Translations under genes and position numbers: made by a program
The notes under the pieces: model-generated
The model's input: the letters and a program-made list of their open reading frames with translations, nothing else
What the model was told of the DNA's origin: nothing
Databases searched by the model: none
Shown: one piece after another, positions 15,730 to 24,864 of the stretch
How positions within the stretch are numbered: position 1 is the stretch's first letter
Layout: each line of letters begins with the position of its first letter
Assembly: GCA_018268785.1 (NCBI GenBank)
Contig: JAFDVY010000001.1
Location: forward strand, 62,001-126,000
From: Acidobacteriota bacterium
GTDB lineage: Bacteria > Acidobacteriota > Terriglobia > Acidiferrales > UBA7541
DNA length: 64,000 nt
Direction: 5' to 3'

Positions 15730-17520
15730 ATGGTGTTTCTGTCCCGTCGTTTTCTGTGTAGATTCCTGTCCGCCTGGGCTTTGATGACGTTCCTATATGT
15801 TCCAGTCCGGTCCCAAGACAAAGCAGAAGAAAATAAAGCAACTGGAAAGATTAAGCTGTCCGTCGAGCAGATTCCGGCCGCGCCGGCGTCTCTGCCCGTG
15901 CTGCGTTTGACAGCCCAAAAGCCGCCAACCGAATTCGTTCAGGAAACCCTGCGCCGTAAGGACCCGAAGTCGGAAAAGCTGGTTCCTCTTGCACAACTGT
16001 CGCACCTCTCAAGCAAGGAAGGAAAACTTCCCGAGGATTTCGTGGGCGCGATGAGCGGAGAACATTTGGCTGGATATGTGAACCTCCGCACGGGGGACGC
16101 TGAGATCTATCCATCTATTGCAGAGAACGGCGCGCCCGCGGAAGAAGAAAGCCGGTTGATAGAGCGCGCAGACACCGTGGCTCGTGAAATGTTCGGCCGC
16201 CAGGACCTCTTGCAAAAGGACGCGACCCACGTCAGCTTCGAGAAGGCGCGCCCGCTTTTTGGGGAGAATGCGGAACGAAGCGAAAACGGTGGTTCCGTGA
16301 AATCCGGAAGCCGTCAGGTTTATCTAACCTATGTAACTCTCCGGCGAAGTGTAAACGATCATTTCGTTTACGGGCCGGGTTCACGCGCGATGGTGGCCAT
16401 CGGTAACGGAGGAACTGTCGAAGGCTTCCTGCGGCGGTGGAAAACCGCGGCCATGAGCGGGAAAGCCACCGAGAGTCGAAGCAAAGAAAAAGTGGCTGAA
16501 GCGATTCGGGCACAATTGTTGCCCATCTCCAGGGCGGCCGATGTGGAAGTGCTCTCCACGGATATAGCGTATTACGACGGCAATCGCGACTATCTCCAGC
16601 CGGTCTATCGCTTTACCGCCAGGATTCACGAACGCACCAGAGGCAAAGACGAAGACAAAGACAGAGACGACAAGAAAAAACACGTGAATGACGATTTTGT
16701 GATCGGCTATGTGCCCATCGGAAAGCCGCTTGAGCCGATTCCGTCTCTGACAAGGCCCCCAGGGACTTTGCCTACTACAGCGAGAAATACCTCCACCTCG
16801 GCAAAGCCGGGCGATCCCACTGTGGGGCGCTACGTGGTTCGAAACGACGACCCCAATTGGGTTGCAAACGCCAACGAGTTCATGGCGGGTCTGGACACCT
16901 TCTTCGGCAATTTCTTTTTCACCAATTCCCAATATTTCTGGGCCGAGCCCTTCGAGTTCAACACCAACGAAGCCAGTTTCATCAACAGCGTGAACATAGC
17001 CGACAACGAAGTGCACGGCGACTGGTGGCTATTCTCTACGCTGAGGAATTGCTGCGATTTGGTTGACATCACTGCGATTCCCGCTTCTGAGGGCTATGGC
17101 GCGGCGAATCACGGCTCATTGGACTATTGGGTCTTACATTCCTGTGAAGTCGTGCCGTCGGCGATCGACGCCCCCTGCCAGTCGGATAGCCGTCCTTGGT
17201 GGACGCCCTGGTTCAACGTCTTTCAAGGGTTGCACACTGTCGTGGGCTACCGAACGATCATGTGGATTGATGATGATGTGACCGGGCCATACGCTGTTTC
17301 GCTGCGCTTCGGCGCCCCAGTGGTGTCTGCATGGTTCAACGCGACGACCAGTGCGGCGGGATATCAGGGCAACCCTACTCTTGGTGCACACTGCGGTCGC
17401 ACACCGCCGATGGGTCGGCCATCCACGGTCAGCGCTTGCGGACGGCAGAACGACTCGGTGTACGACACCTCCGCGTTGCCGCCGGCAAATTGCGTGATCA
17501 ATTTCTGGCAGCCGAACTAG
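15730..17520 (+). CDS. Large exported protein of unknown function (C-terminus DUF6345-like)
   Basis: A 596-residue protein with a signal peptide (residues 1-28) and a clear GGAGGT ribosome site. Residues 40-350 are a mixed alpha/beta region with a charged insert KDEDKDRDDKKKH near 310. The C-terminal 220 residues are rich in Trp and Cys: VHGDWWLFSTLRNCCDLVD, NHGSLDYWVLHSCEVVP and GLHTVVGYRTIMWIDDD. The last two resemble the HG...C...W and GLH...G.R pattern of DUF6345-type proteins, recalled rather than searched. His and Cys spaced this way could be catalytic. No activity is claimed. Confidence 0.7.
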   Translation: MVFLSRRFLCRFLSAWALMTFLYVPVRSQDKAEENKATGKIKLSVEQIPAAPASLPVLRLTAQKPPTEFVQETLRRKDPKSEKLVPLAQLSHLSSKEGKLPEDFVGAMSGEHLAGYVNLRTGDAEIYPSIAENGAPAEEESRLIERADTVAREMFGRQDLLQKDATHVSFEKARPLFGENAERSENGGSVKSGSRQVYLTYVTLRRSVNDHFVYGPGSRAMVAIGNGGTVEGFLRRWKTAAMSGKATESRSKEKVAEAIRAQLLPISRAADVEVLSTDIAYYDGNRDYLQPVYRFTARIHERTRGKDEDKDRDDKKKHVNDDFVIGYVPIGKPLEPIPSLTRPPGTLPTTARNTSTSAKPGDPTVGRYVVRNDDPNWVANANEFMAGLDTFFGNFFFTNSQYFWAEPFEFNTNEASFINSVNIADNEVHGDWWLFSTLRNCCDLVDITAIPASEGYGAANHGSLDYWVLHSCEVVPSAIDAPCQSDSRPWWTPWFNVFQGLHTVVGYRTIMWIDDDVTGPYAVSLRFGAPVVSAWFNATTSAAGYQGNPTLGAHCGRTPPMGRPSTVSACGRQNDSVYDTSALPPANCVINFWQPN

Positions 17521-17553
17521 CGGGCATTTCCTTTAGCTGCCACTCGCTCGATC

Positions 17554-18405
17554 CTACTTTTTGGCGCGGGCGGACTCCATTTGTTCCCAGGCGGCGTCGG
17601 GTAGCATGGCGAGGTCGTTAAATTCACCGGCGCCGCGGAGCCATTGTCCGCCATCAATCACAACACATTCGCCATTGATGTACTCTGCCATGTCGCTGAT
17701 CAAAAACGTCGCCAGGTTCGTCAGCTCTTCGTGGCGACCGAAGCGCTTCATCGGATGCTTGTCGCGCGCATGCTCTTCGAATTGTTTCGAAGGCATCAGC
17801 CGCGACCACGCGCCTTCCGTCGGAAACGGTCCCGGAGCAATCGCATTCAACCGAATGTGGTATTTCGCCCACTCGACGGCGAGCGAAGTGGTCATCGCAA
17901 GAACGCCAGCTTTCGCGCAAGCTGACGGAACGACAAAACCCGATCCGCAATTCGCTGACGCATACGTCGTCACAATATTCAAGACGTTGCCGCCGAGTTT
18001 TTGTTCGATCCATCGTTTGCCGAAAGCTTGCGTGCAATGAAACGAACCGTTCAGCACAATTCCGACCACCGCGTTAAACGCATTGGGACTGAGCGATTCG
18101 GTCCGCGCCATGAAATTTCCAGCCGCGTTGTTGATCAGCGTATCGATGCGGTCAAACTGCTGGTCAGCCGCTGCCGCCGCCGCTTCCACTTCCGCCGCAT
18201 TGCGCACGTCGCAAATGGCGAACGCTGCGGAGCCGCCGTTGCGATGAATCTCGTCGCACACTTCCATCAAGGGTTGTTCGCGGCGGCCTACGACAAAAAC
18301 ACGCGCTCCGAGCTTGGCAAAATGCAGGGCCATGGAACGGCCGAGCCCCGTGCCGCCGCCAGTAAGAAAAATGGCGCGGCCTTTCAGCATGTCCGGTTGA
18401 AACAA
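17554..18405 (-). CDS. SDR oxidoreductase, 2,4-dienoyl-CoA reductase-like
   Basis: A 283-residue Rossmann enzyme. FLTGGGTGLGRSMALHFAK binds NADP(H), and INNAAGNF matches the NNAG motif. The usual YxxxK is replaced by SACAK (GFVVPSACAKAGVLAMT). This fits mammalian and bacterial 2,4-dienoyl-CoA reductases, which use Ser and Lys with a separate Tyr. The TTG start at 18405 follows AAGGGGG at six bases and gives the conserved MFQPDMLKG N-terminus. Two possible roles are beta-oxidation of unsaturated acyl chains, or tailoring in the polyketide cluster upstream. Confidence 0.85.
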   Translation of the reverse strand: MFQPDMLKGRAIFLTGGGTGLGRSMALHFAKLGARVFVVGRREQPLMEVCDEIHRNGGSAAFAICDVRNAAEVEAAAAAADQQFDRIDTLINNAAGNFMARTESLSPNAFNAVVGIVLNGSFHCTQAFGKRWIEQKLGGNVLNIVTTYASANCGSGFVVPSACAKAGVLAMTTSLAVEWAKYHIRLNAIAPGPFPTEGAWSRLMPSKQFEEHARDKHPMKRFGRHEELTNLATFLISDMAEYINGECVVIDGGQWLRGAGEFNDLAMLPDAAWEQMESARAKK

Positions 18406-18476
18406 GGTTCACCCCCTTCGTAACGGCGAAGATTGTTCGGGACGAGGGTAATACAAACGAGCGGGTTTCAAGGATT

Positions 18477-19373
18477 CTAATTTGCCCGCATGTCCGCGGG
18501 GATCGGACGGCCCCTGACTTTTGCATATTCCGCTGCGAATAGATCGCTGGTTGGAAATTCGTCTGTCAGCTCTTTCAATAGTCTTTGCGCTAGCTCGTTC
18601 TGTTTCTCACGGCGTGCCGCGAGTGCAAGCAGTATTTTTGCGAATGGCTTCAGGTAATGGCCCTTATCGGCGGCATCTTGCATTTGCGCCATGCCAAGTT
18701 TCTTGTCGCCGTGAATGTTGCCAAACCAGAGCATGAACCGGGTGCCCGCGTTGAGACTCCCGATAATGTAATTCGCGCTACCAAGCGCAACGTTCGCATC
18801 CAGGGCGTCGGGACGCTGCGCCAGAAGCTGTTTTGCATCCTGGTTCGCTTCCTTGATCAGTTTCAGCGCATCGAGCTGCTTTTTCTCCAGGATCGCGTCG
18901 GCGTTCGATTCCATGCCGGCCGCAATTGTCATGGAAAAAAGCGCCTCCGGATCTTTTGGATGTTGGGCGAGTTTCGCTTTTGCCAGGGAGCGGGCTTTGG
19001 CCAGCGCTTCGCGGAATTTCTTCATGCGTTCGGCGTCCGGTTTCCCTTCAATGCCCTTGAGGAAGCGCTTTTCGTTCAGAAAAAAATCGCTGGTCAGTAC
19101 GCCCTGCCGGTAGAACTCCTCGAAAAGGAAACTTGCCGCAAGAGCAGCCTCAGGGAAAGGTTCCGTTGGGTGCGCGTCGGCCCATTCGGAAAATTTTGCG
19201 CGGGCCTCGGGAAAATGCTGCGTGTAAAGAAACGTAAATCCATCGCTGAGTTCGGGAACTTCCGAAAGACCCGGCGATGCGGCGGGGCGAGCTGGCTCGT
19301 CTTCTATTTGAGCCGCCGTGAAGGCGGCGGGCGCCAGCAACACGAGCGCGGCGAGCCCGAAAAACCCCCGCAT
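18477..19373 (-). CDS. Exported TPR-like protein in the type III PKS operon
   Basis: A 298-residue protein with a signal peptide (MRGFFGLAALVLLAPAAFTA). It consists of helical repeats of TPR type, for example GFTFLYTQHFPEARAKFSEW, FLKGIEGK...FREALAKARSLAKAKLAQ, DALDANVALGSANYIIGS and LLALAARREKQNELAQRLLK. No catalytic motif is seen. The ATG at 19373 overlaps the upstream stop by one base (TGATG), so it is translationally coupled to the methyltransferase gene. A scaffold or envelope role is an inference. Confidence 0.8.
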   Translation of the reverse strand: MRGFFGLAALVLLAPAAFTAAQIEDEPARPAASPGLSEVPELSDGFTFLYTQHFPEARAKFSEWADAHPTEPFPEAALAASFLFEEFYRQGVLTSDFFLNEKRFLKGIEGKPDAERMKKFREALAKARSLAKAKLAQHPKDPEALFSMTIAAGMESNADAILEKKQLDALKLIKEANQDAKQLLAQRPDALDANVALGSANYIIGSLNAGTRFMLWFGNIHGDKKLGMAQMQDAADKGHYLKPFAKILLALAARREKQNELAQRLLKELTDEFPTSDLFAAEYAKVRGRPIPADMRAN

Positions 19374-19945
19374 CAGAAGAGTCCCGGGACGAAACGTGGT
19401 TTCGAGGCCATCGCGGCACGATAGTCTGGGTCGGCAAAAAGCACGCGCTCTTCCGTAGACAAGCGTTGCGTTAGAACAATAATGTGCGCGAGCGACCCGG
19501 CAATTGCAGTGATCCACGCTGTGTGAATGAGCGGCAAGAAAAACATCTCCAGAAAAACCGCCGCATAGTTTGGATGCCGAACGTACCGAAAAGGCCCCGT
19601 CGTGACGACACCAAGTTTTGTGGAGTCCATGATCTGGACGTTCCAGTGTTCACCGAGCGTGCGAATGACCCACCAGCGAATCACATTGGCGATAAGGAAA
19701 AAAACAAAGGAAATCGCGGCGAGGACGGGAATAAACGGGCGGTGAAGAAAAACCACTTCCACGGCAGCTCCGGTGAGGACAAGCGTGTGCAGTAAAACCA
19801 TCCACAAAAACTTCGGGTCGGTGATTTTGGTGCCGCCATCGGCAACGATTTGCTTTTGATGGCTTTTGGAAATTTTCAGCTCGACGATGCGAAGGGCCGC
19901 AACGGCGACGAGCAAAGCGAGAAACGCGATTACGCTTATTGCCAT
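19373..19945 (-). CDS. ICMT-family membrane methyltransferase
   Basis: A 190-residue integral membrane protein starting at ATG 19945, inside the last codons of the PKS gene. Four to five hydrophobic helices surround the isoprenylcysteine carboxyl methyltransferase signature GPFRYVRHPNYAAVFLEM and, near the end, EERVLFADPDYRAAM, which together bind S-adenosylmethionine. In Bacillus (BpsB) and Streptomyces (SrsB) related enzymes sit next to type III PKS genes and methylate alkylpyrones or alkylresorcinols. The coupling here supports the same role. Confidence 0.87.
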   Translation of the reverse strand: MAISVIAFLALLVAVAALRIVELKISKSHQKQIVADGGTKITDPKFLWMVLLHTLVLTGAAVEVVFLHRPFIPVLAAISFVFFLIANVIRWWVIRTLGEHWNVQIMDSTKLGVVTTGPFRYVRHPNYAAVFLEMFFLPLIHTAWITAIAGSLAHIIVLTQRLSTEERVLFADPDYRAAMASKPRFVPGLF

Positions 19946-21018
19946 TGGAGCAAGAGAAATTCCGCGCTGAAGCCCGGTCCGAACGCCCCCGCGAAGGCAA
20001 GGTCGCCAGATTGGAGCGGCCGTTTTTCCAGCCACTCCTGAAGAATAAACAGGATCGTCGCGCTCGAAAGATTGCCGACGTTGCCGAGAATGTCCCACGA
20101 AGGCTGCGTGTCTTCGTGCGTGAGGCCCAGCGCTTGTTCAACATTGGAGAGCAAGCGTGAACCGCCGGGATGCAAAATCCACCCCTTGATTTGTTCCTGA
20201 GTCAGCCCACGGCGCTTGAAAAAACAGTCCACCAGTTCGCGCATGCGCGCGCCGATCATTTCCGGAACGTCCTTGGAGAGAAGAATGTGGAATCCGGAAT
20301 CGCGGAGATCGAAACCCATCGCATCGAGCGAATTGGGAAATGTATAGGTTTCCGAGGAAAGAATCTTCGGCCCCTTGTTCGGTTTGCCCGTAACGATCAC
20401 CGCGGCCGCGCCATCGCCAAATAGAATCGAGGAAATCAGGTTCGCTTGCGAAATATCTTTGCGTTGAAACGTAAGAGAAGGAAGTTCCACGGCAACGATC
20501 AAAACGTTGCGGCCGGGATACGCTTGCAGAAAATCGGACGCCCGCCCCAGGGCCATCGCGCCCGCGGCGCAACCGAGTTCGGTGAACGGCATGCGGCGCA
20601 CGTCCGAACGAAAGCCCAGCATATTGATCATGTGCGCGTCGAGAGATGGAATCATGAACCCCGTGCAGGAAACGGTGATGATGAGGTCTATGTCTTCCGG
20701 CTTCATTCGCGCGCGCTCGAGGCATTTTTGCGTAGCCTCGATGCCCAGCTTGATGGCGTGCTCCATATATTCATTGTTCGTCTTGGAAAGCGGCCGGGGC
20801 TCGACCGTGTATTCAATCGGGAAAATTGCGTGGCGCTTGTGGACGTTGGCGTTGTCCACAATGGACATCATCGCCTCGAGTCGGCGCTCGGGAATATCAA
20901 AGACCTTGCCCATGTAGTACTTCACGTCATCGCGCGTAATGGTATGCGGGGGCACTGCAGTTGCCGTGGCGGCGATGGCGCACGAATGAGCGTAACTTGT
21001 GTTGGAGAGAGGAGTCAC
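19936..21018 (-). CDS. Type III polyketide synthase
   Basis: A 360-residue chalcone/stilbene-synthase-like enzyme that extends a CoA starter with malonyl-CoA and cyclises the chain. The catalytic triad is complete: Cys150 in FTELGCAAGAMAL, His283 in WILHPGGSRLL and Asn316 in GNVGNLSSATILF. GFDLRDSGFHILLSKDVPE and the C-terminal FGPGFSAEFLLL match bacterial alkylpyrone/alkylresorcinol synthases. The apparent start is GTG 21018 without a good ribosome site. It heads an operon with the ICMT-type methyltransferase and TPR protein. The likely product is a long-chain alkylpyrone or resorcinol, by analogy. Confidence 0.95.
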   Translation of the reverse strand: MTPLSNTSYAHSCAIAATATAVPPHTITRDDVKYYMGKVFDIPERRLEAMMSIVDNANVHKRHAIFPIEYTVEPRPLSKTNNEYMEHAIKLGIEATQKCLERARMKPEDIDLIITVSCTGFMIPSLDAHMINMLGFRSDVRRMPFTELGCAAGAMALGRASDFLQAYPGRNVLIVAVELPSLTFQRKDISQANLISSILFGDGAAAVIVTGKPNKGPKILSSETYTFPNSLDAMGFDLRDSGFHILLSKDVPEMIGARMRELVDCFFKRRGLTQEQIKGWILHPGGSRLLSNVEQALGLTHEDTQPSWDILGNVGNLSSATILFILQEWLEKRPLQSGDLAFAGAFGPGFSAEFLLLQWQ

Positions 21019-21213
21019 GTTTCAGTGAGTTCTTTCTGGCGCGGGACTTAAGAATCCCATTGCCTAGGGCCCGTTGTGCTGCCCTGTTTAACGAACAAAA
21101 GTTGTGACCGCCTGCGAGATGACCCCTCGCGTGGGCGACACTTTACCTTAATTTCTCGATTCTTTGCAGCCTGTAATCCCTGCATGGCGACCTGAGGTAA
21201 GCTACTGCGCGCC

Positions 21214-22605
21214 ATGAAAAACAACGCCAATTTCCGTCACAAGCAACAACATCCGCTCGGCATGCTGTTCTCCTTACTATCCCTATTGTTAGGGCTCTGT
21301 GCAACTTTTCCAGCCCAGTTAAGTGCACAAGAAAAGGCGCCGGTTCTGGTCATGGTGTCCGTGGACGGAATGAAGCCGGAATATGTGACCCACGCCGAGG
21401 AGTACGGCGCAAAAGTGCCGAATCTGCGGAAGATGATGGCGGAGGGAATGTACGCCGAAGGCGTACAGGGCGTAATTCCGACGGTGACATATCCGAGCCA
21501 CACGACGCTGATCACGGGCGTCTGGCCGGCGAAGCACGGAATTTTTGCGAACACGCTCTTCGATCCGCTCGATAAGGGGCACCAGGCCTGGTATTGGTAC
21601 GCGGAAGACCTGAAAGTGCCGACGCTCTATGATGCGGCTCGTGATGCGGCGCGGACGACGGCGGCGATCCAGTGGCCGGTAACGGTCGGCGCGAAAGTGA
21701 CTTGGGACATTCCCGAAGTCTGGCGCGCGGGCGATGAGAACGACATAAAGCTGGTGCGGGCAACTTCCACGCCAGGATTGCTGGATGAAGCGGAAAAAGA
21801 AATCGGCGTGTATCGCGGCGGGATTGACACTTCAATTGATGCGGATGAAGTGCGCGTGAAGTATGCGGAATGGATTTTGGAGAAAAAGCGGCCGGCGCTG
21901 CTGCTGCTCCATTTGAGCGCTCTGGACCACACGGAACACGACACGTTTCCGTTTTCGGCGGAAGCGCTGGAAGTGATCGCGAAGCAAGATGCGGCGATTG
22001 GAAGATTGCGCGCCACAGCGGAACGATTGTTTCCGGGGCGCGTGATCTTTTGCGTGGTGAGCGACCACGGGTTCGTGAAAGTAGACAAGCAACTAAGTCT
22101 CGCGTCTGCATTTGTGCAAGCGGGATTGATAACGCTGGACAAAAAAGACAGAGCGACAGAGTGGAAAGCGTTTCCGTGGACGACAGGCGGGTCGTCGGCA
22201 ATTGTGCTGAAAGATCCGAAAGACACAGCGGTCGCGGAACAAGTGCGTGCGCTGCTGAAGAAATTGGCAAGCGATCCCGCGAATGGAATTGACCGGGTGC
22301 TGGAAGCGGACGATTTGCATGAGCGCGGAGGATTTCCGACGGCTTCGTTTCTTGTAGGCCTGAAGCCGGGGTGGAAAAACAACAATTCGCTGACGGCTCC
22401 ATTAGTGGAGCCAGCGAAAGTAAGCGGAACACACGGCGCGCTGAACGATTTGCCGGAGCTGCGGTCCTCTTTTTTTGTAGTCGGACCGGGAGTGCCGCCG
22501 GGAAAGAAATTCGAGTTGATCGATATGCGCGATATCGCGCCAACGCTGGCGAAACTCGCGGGATTGAGGCTGCCGAGCGCGGATGGCAAGGCTCTATTGC
22601 AGTGA
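21214..22605 (+). CDS. Exported nucleotide pyrophosphatase/phosphodiesterase family enzyme
   Basis: A 463-residue alkaline-phosphatase-superfamily protein of the NPP (type I phosphodiesterase) group, with a signal peptide (about residues 12-38). Metal and nucleophile sites are readable: VMVSVDGMKPEYV (Asp), VIPTVTYPSHTTLITG (Thr nucleophile), LSALDHTEHDT (Asp and His), VVSDHGFVKV (Asp-His) and SGTHGALND (His). Such enzymes hydrolyse phosphodiester or pyrophosphate bonds of nucleotides or lipids outside the cytoplasm. It is divergent from the PKS operon. Confidence 0.9.
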   Translation: MKNNANFRHKQQHPLGMLFSLLSLLLGLCATFPAQLSAQEKAPVLVMVSVDGMKPEYVTHAEEYGAKVPNLRKMMAEGMYAEGVQGVIPTVTYPSHTTLITGVWPAKHGIFANTLFDPLDKGHQAWYWYAEDLKVPTLYDAARDAARTTAAIQWPVTVGAKVTWDIPEVWRAGDENDIKLVRATSTPGLLDEAEKEIGVYRGGIDTSIDADEVRVKYAEWILEKKRPALLLLHLSALDHTEHDTFPFSAEALEVIAKQDAAIGRLRATAERLFPGRVIFCVVSDHGFVKVDKQLSLASAFVQAGLITLDKKDRATEWKAFPWTTGGSSAIVLKDPKDTAVAEQVRALLKKLASDPANGIDRVLEADDLHERGGFPTASFLVGLKPGWKNNNSLTAPLVEPAKVSGTHGALNDLPELRSSFFVVGPGVPPGKKFELIDMRDIAPTLAKLAGLRLPSADGKALLQ

Positions 22606-22636
22606 TAAATGACGAGCGAAGAAACGCAAGACTGGG

Positions 22637-22664
22637 GGGCCGGTCTAAAGACCGGCCACTACAA
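22637..22664. repeat. GGTCTTTAGACC repeat, copy 3 (inverted)
   Basis: The palindrome GGGCCGGTCTAAAGACCGGCC is followed by ACTACA. Its reverse complement reads TAGTGGCCGGTCTTTAGACCGGCC and is the same element as copies 1 and 2. It fills most of the gap between the phosphodiesterase and typA stops, and may act as a bidirectional hairpin between the convergent genes. Confidence 0.75.
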
Positions 22665-22667
22665 AAG

Positions 22668-24503
22668 CTAACCGGCGGCTTCTTGGGAGGCGCGGATTTC
22701 TTGCCAGCGGCGGGGGCGCTTGCTGAATTGCAAAACCTTTTTGCGCAAGCGGATGGTTTTGGGCGTGATTTCGACGAATTCGTCGTCGGCGATGAATTCG
22801 ATGGCTTGTTCGAGGCTCAGTTCGCGATGGGGAATGAGGCGAATGGCTTCGTCGGCGCTGGATGAGCGCATGTTGGTGAGCTTCTTTTCGCGCGTGACGT
22901 TGACTTCCATGTCCTGTTCACGGGAATTTTCGCCGATGATCATGCCTTCGTAGACGTCCACAGTGGGACCGACGAAAAGTTCGCCGCGCTCCTGCAAACC
23001 CCAAAGTGCGTAAGCGGTGCTGACGCCGGCACGATCGGCGACCAGTGCGCCCGTGGGACGCAGAGCCATGTCTCCGCCGTAATCGATCCAGCCTTCAAAG
23101 ATGGAGTGAATGAGCGCGGTGCCACGCGTGTCGGTCAGGAGCTGGCTGCGGAGGCCGATGAGGCCGCGCGACGGAATTTTGAATTCGAGGCGGACGCGGC
23201 CGGAACCGTGATTGCTCATCTTGGTCATTTCGCCGCGGCGCGAGCCGAGCGTTTCCATGATGATGCCGATGAAATTATCTGCGACGTCGATGACGACGCG
23301 TTCTTGCGGTTCAAGTTTGCGGCCATTTTCGTTGCGAACGACGATTTCCGGTTTGCCGACCATCAATTCAAAGCCTTCGCGGCGCATAGTTTCGATGAGA
23401 ATGGCGAGTTGGAGTTCGCCGCGGCCGAGGACGCGGAAAGATTCGGGCGTGTCCGTGTCCTCGACGCGTATGCTCACATTGGTGAGCAATTCGCGCTGGA
23501 GGCGATCGCGGAGGTCGCGCGAGGTGAGATAACTGCCTTCGCGTCCGGAGAGCGGGCCGGAGTTGACGGTGAAAATCATGGCGAGCGTCGGCTCGTCAAT
23601 GACGAGCGGCTCAAGGGGCGAAGGATTGTCGAGGTTGATGATGCTTTCGCCGATTTGAATGCCTTCGACGCCGGCGATGGCGACGATGTCGCCTGCGACG
23701 ACTTGCTCGGCTTCGTCGCGTTCGAGGCCGCGGAAGGTGAAGAGCTTGGTGATTTTTGTGGGCTGAATTTTTCCGTCGAGTTTGCTGATGCCGACTTCTT
23801 CCGCGCGATTGAGCGTGCCATTGAATACACGGGCGATGGCGATGCGCCCAAGAAATTCGGAGTAGTCAAGATTCATGACCTGGAGTTGTAGCGTGGCGGC
23901 GGGATCGGCGGGAGGCGCGGGGATTCTGGCGACGATGGTTTCGAAGAGCGGGAGAAGATCCTTGGAGCCGTCGCCGGGAGTTTTGTGAGCGACACCTTCG
24001 CGGGCGTTGGTGTAGATGACGGGGAAGTCGAGCTGGTCTTCGGTGGCGTCGAGATCGATGAAGAGGTCGTAGATTTCGTCGAGGACTTCCTTGGCGCGGG
24101 CGTCGACGCGGTCGATTTTGTTGAGGACGACGACGGGCGGAAGTTTTGCAGCGAGGGCTTTTTGGAGAACATAGCGCGTTTGCGGGAGCGGGCCTTCGCT
24201 GGCGTCCACGAGAAGAACGACACCGTCGACCATGCGGAGCGCGCGTTCGACTTCGCCTCCGAAGTCGGAGTGACCGGGCGTGTCCACGATATTGATTTTG
24301 GTGTCGTGGAAAAAGAGAGCGGTGTTTTTGGCGAGAATGGTGATACCGCGCTCGCGCTCGAGGTCGTTGGAGTCCATGACGCGCTCGACGACTTCCTGAT
24401 TGGCGCGGAAGATGCCGGACTGCTTGAGCATGGCGTCGACGAGAGTGGTTTTGCCGTGGTCGACGTGGGCGATGATGGCGATGTTACGGATATTCTTACT
24501 CAT
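22668..24503 (-). CDS. typA: Ribosome-associated GTPase TypA/BipA
   Basis: A 611-residue translational GTPase that assists 50S assembly and stress adaptation. G-domain motifs are [10 protein letters not shown] (G1), RERGITI (G2), [13 protein letters not shown] (G3) and VLNKIDR (G4). EF-G-like domains II, III and V follow, and then the BipA-specific C-terminal domain ([36 protein letters not shown]). Length is typical. The gene is single and convergent with the phosphodiesterase. Confidence 0.97.
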   Translation of the reverse strand: MSKNIRNIAIIAHVDHGKTTLVDAMLKQSGIFRANQEVVERVMDSNDLERERGITILAKNTALFFHDTKINIVDTPGHSDFGGEVERALRMVDGVVLLVDASEGPLPQTRYVLQKALAAKLPPVVVLNKIDRVDARAKEVLDEIYDLFIDLDATEDQLDFPVIYTNAREGVAHKTPGDGSKDLLPLFETIVARIPAPPADPAATLQLQVMNLDYSEFLGRIAIARVFNGTLNRAEEVGISKLDGKIQPTKITKLFTFRGLERDEAEQVVAGDIVAIAGVEGIQIGESIINLDNPSPLEPLVIDEPTLAMIFTVNSGPLSGREGSYLTSRDLRDRLQRELLTNVSIRVEDTDTPESFRVLGRGELQLAILIETMRREGFELMVGKPEIVVRNENGRKLEPQERVVIDVADNFIGIIMETLGSRRGEMTKMSNHGSGRVRLEFKIPSRGLIGLRSQLLTDTRGTALIHSIFEGWIDYGGDMALRPTGALVADRAGVSTAYALWGLQERGELFVGPTVDVYEGMIIGENSREQDMEVNVTREKKLTNMRSSSADEAIRLIPHRELSLEQAIEFIADDEFVEITPKTIRLRKKVLQFSKRPRRWQEIRASQEAAG

Positions 24504-24864
24504 AAGTCTTTTATTTGCCTATAGATACAAAAATAGCTGCTGAAAACAACCAGCAGCCGTGTGAATCTCATTCGTTGGCTGCGCCGTGCCACCCGGAAGA
24601 AAAAGCAGATTCTCCGCTAACAACGTGCGGAGAGAGAAGAAGTTCCTCGCTTCGCTCGGAATGACAACTGGGTGGTGGGCAGCCTGAATTCTCAGGTGCG
24701 GCCGTGCAAGGAATAGTTTACCAGAGAAGGGCGGGAAGGTCAGTAGGAGAGGTCGGCTGGGATTCCCAACCCATTGCGTCACAAACAATGAAATTCCAAC
24801 GAAACTCTGTGCGCATTGAGCGCGCAGTGCGCGGTATGATTTGGGCGAATTTTTGGGAGCGAAC
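24504..24864. other. Gene-free spacer between typA and the CocE hydrolase
   Basis: The 361 bases hold the divergent promoters of typA and the hydrolase, though no hexamer pair is convincing. A hairpin GCTGCTG-AAAACAAC-CAGCAGC lies at about 24536-24558. At 24641-24667 the minus strand reads TTGTCATTCCGAGCGAAGCG followed by AGGAACT, a widespread intergenic repeat of environmental bacteria. Nothing else is seen. Confidence 0.5.
24641..24667 (-). repeat. TGTCATTCCGAGCGAAGCGAGGAA-type repeat
   Basis: The minus strand carries TGTCATTCCGAGCGAAGCG followed by AGGAAC. Elements with this consensus are scattered in intergenic DNA of many unrelated bacteria (recalled, not searched). The function is unknown. 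Only one copy is seen in the window. Confidence 0.6.
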
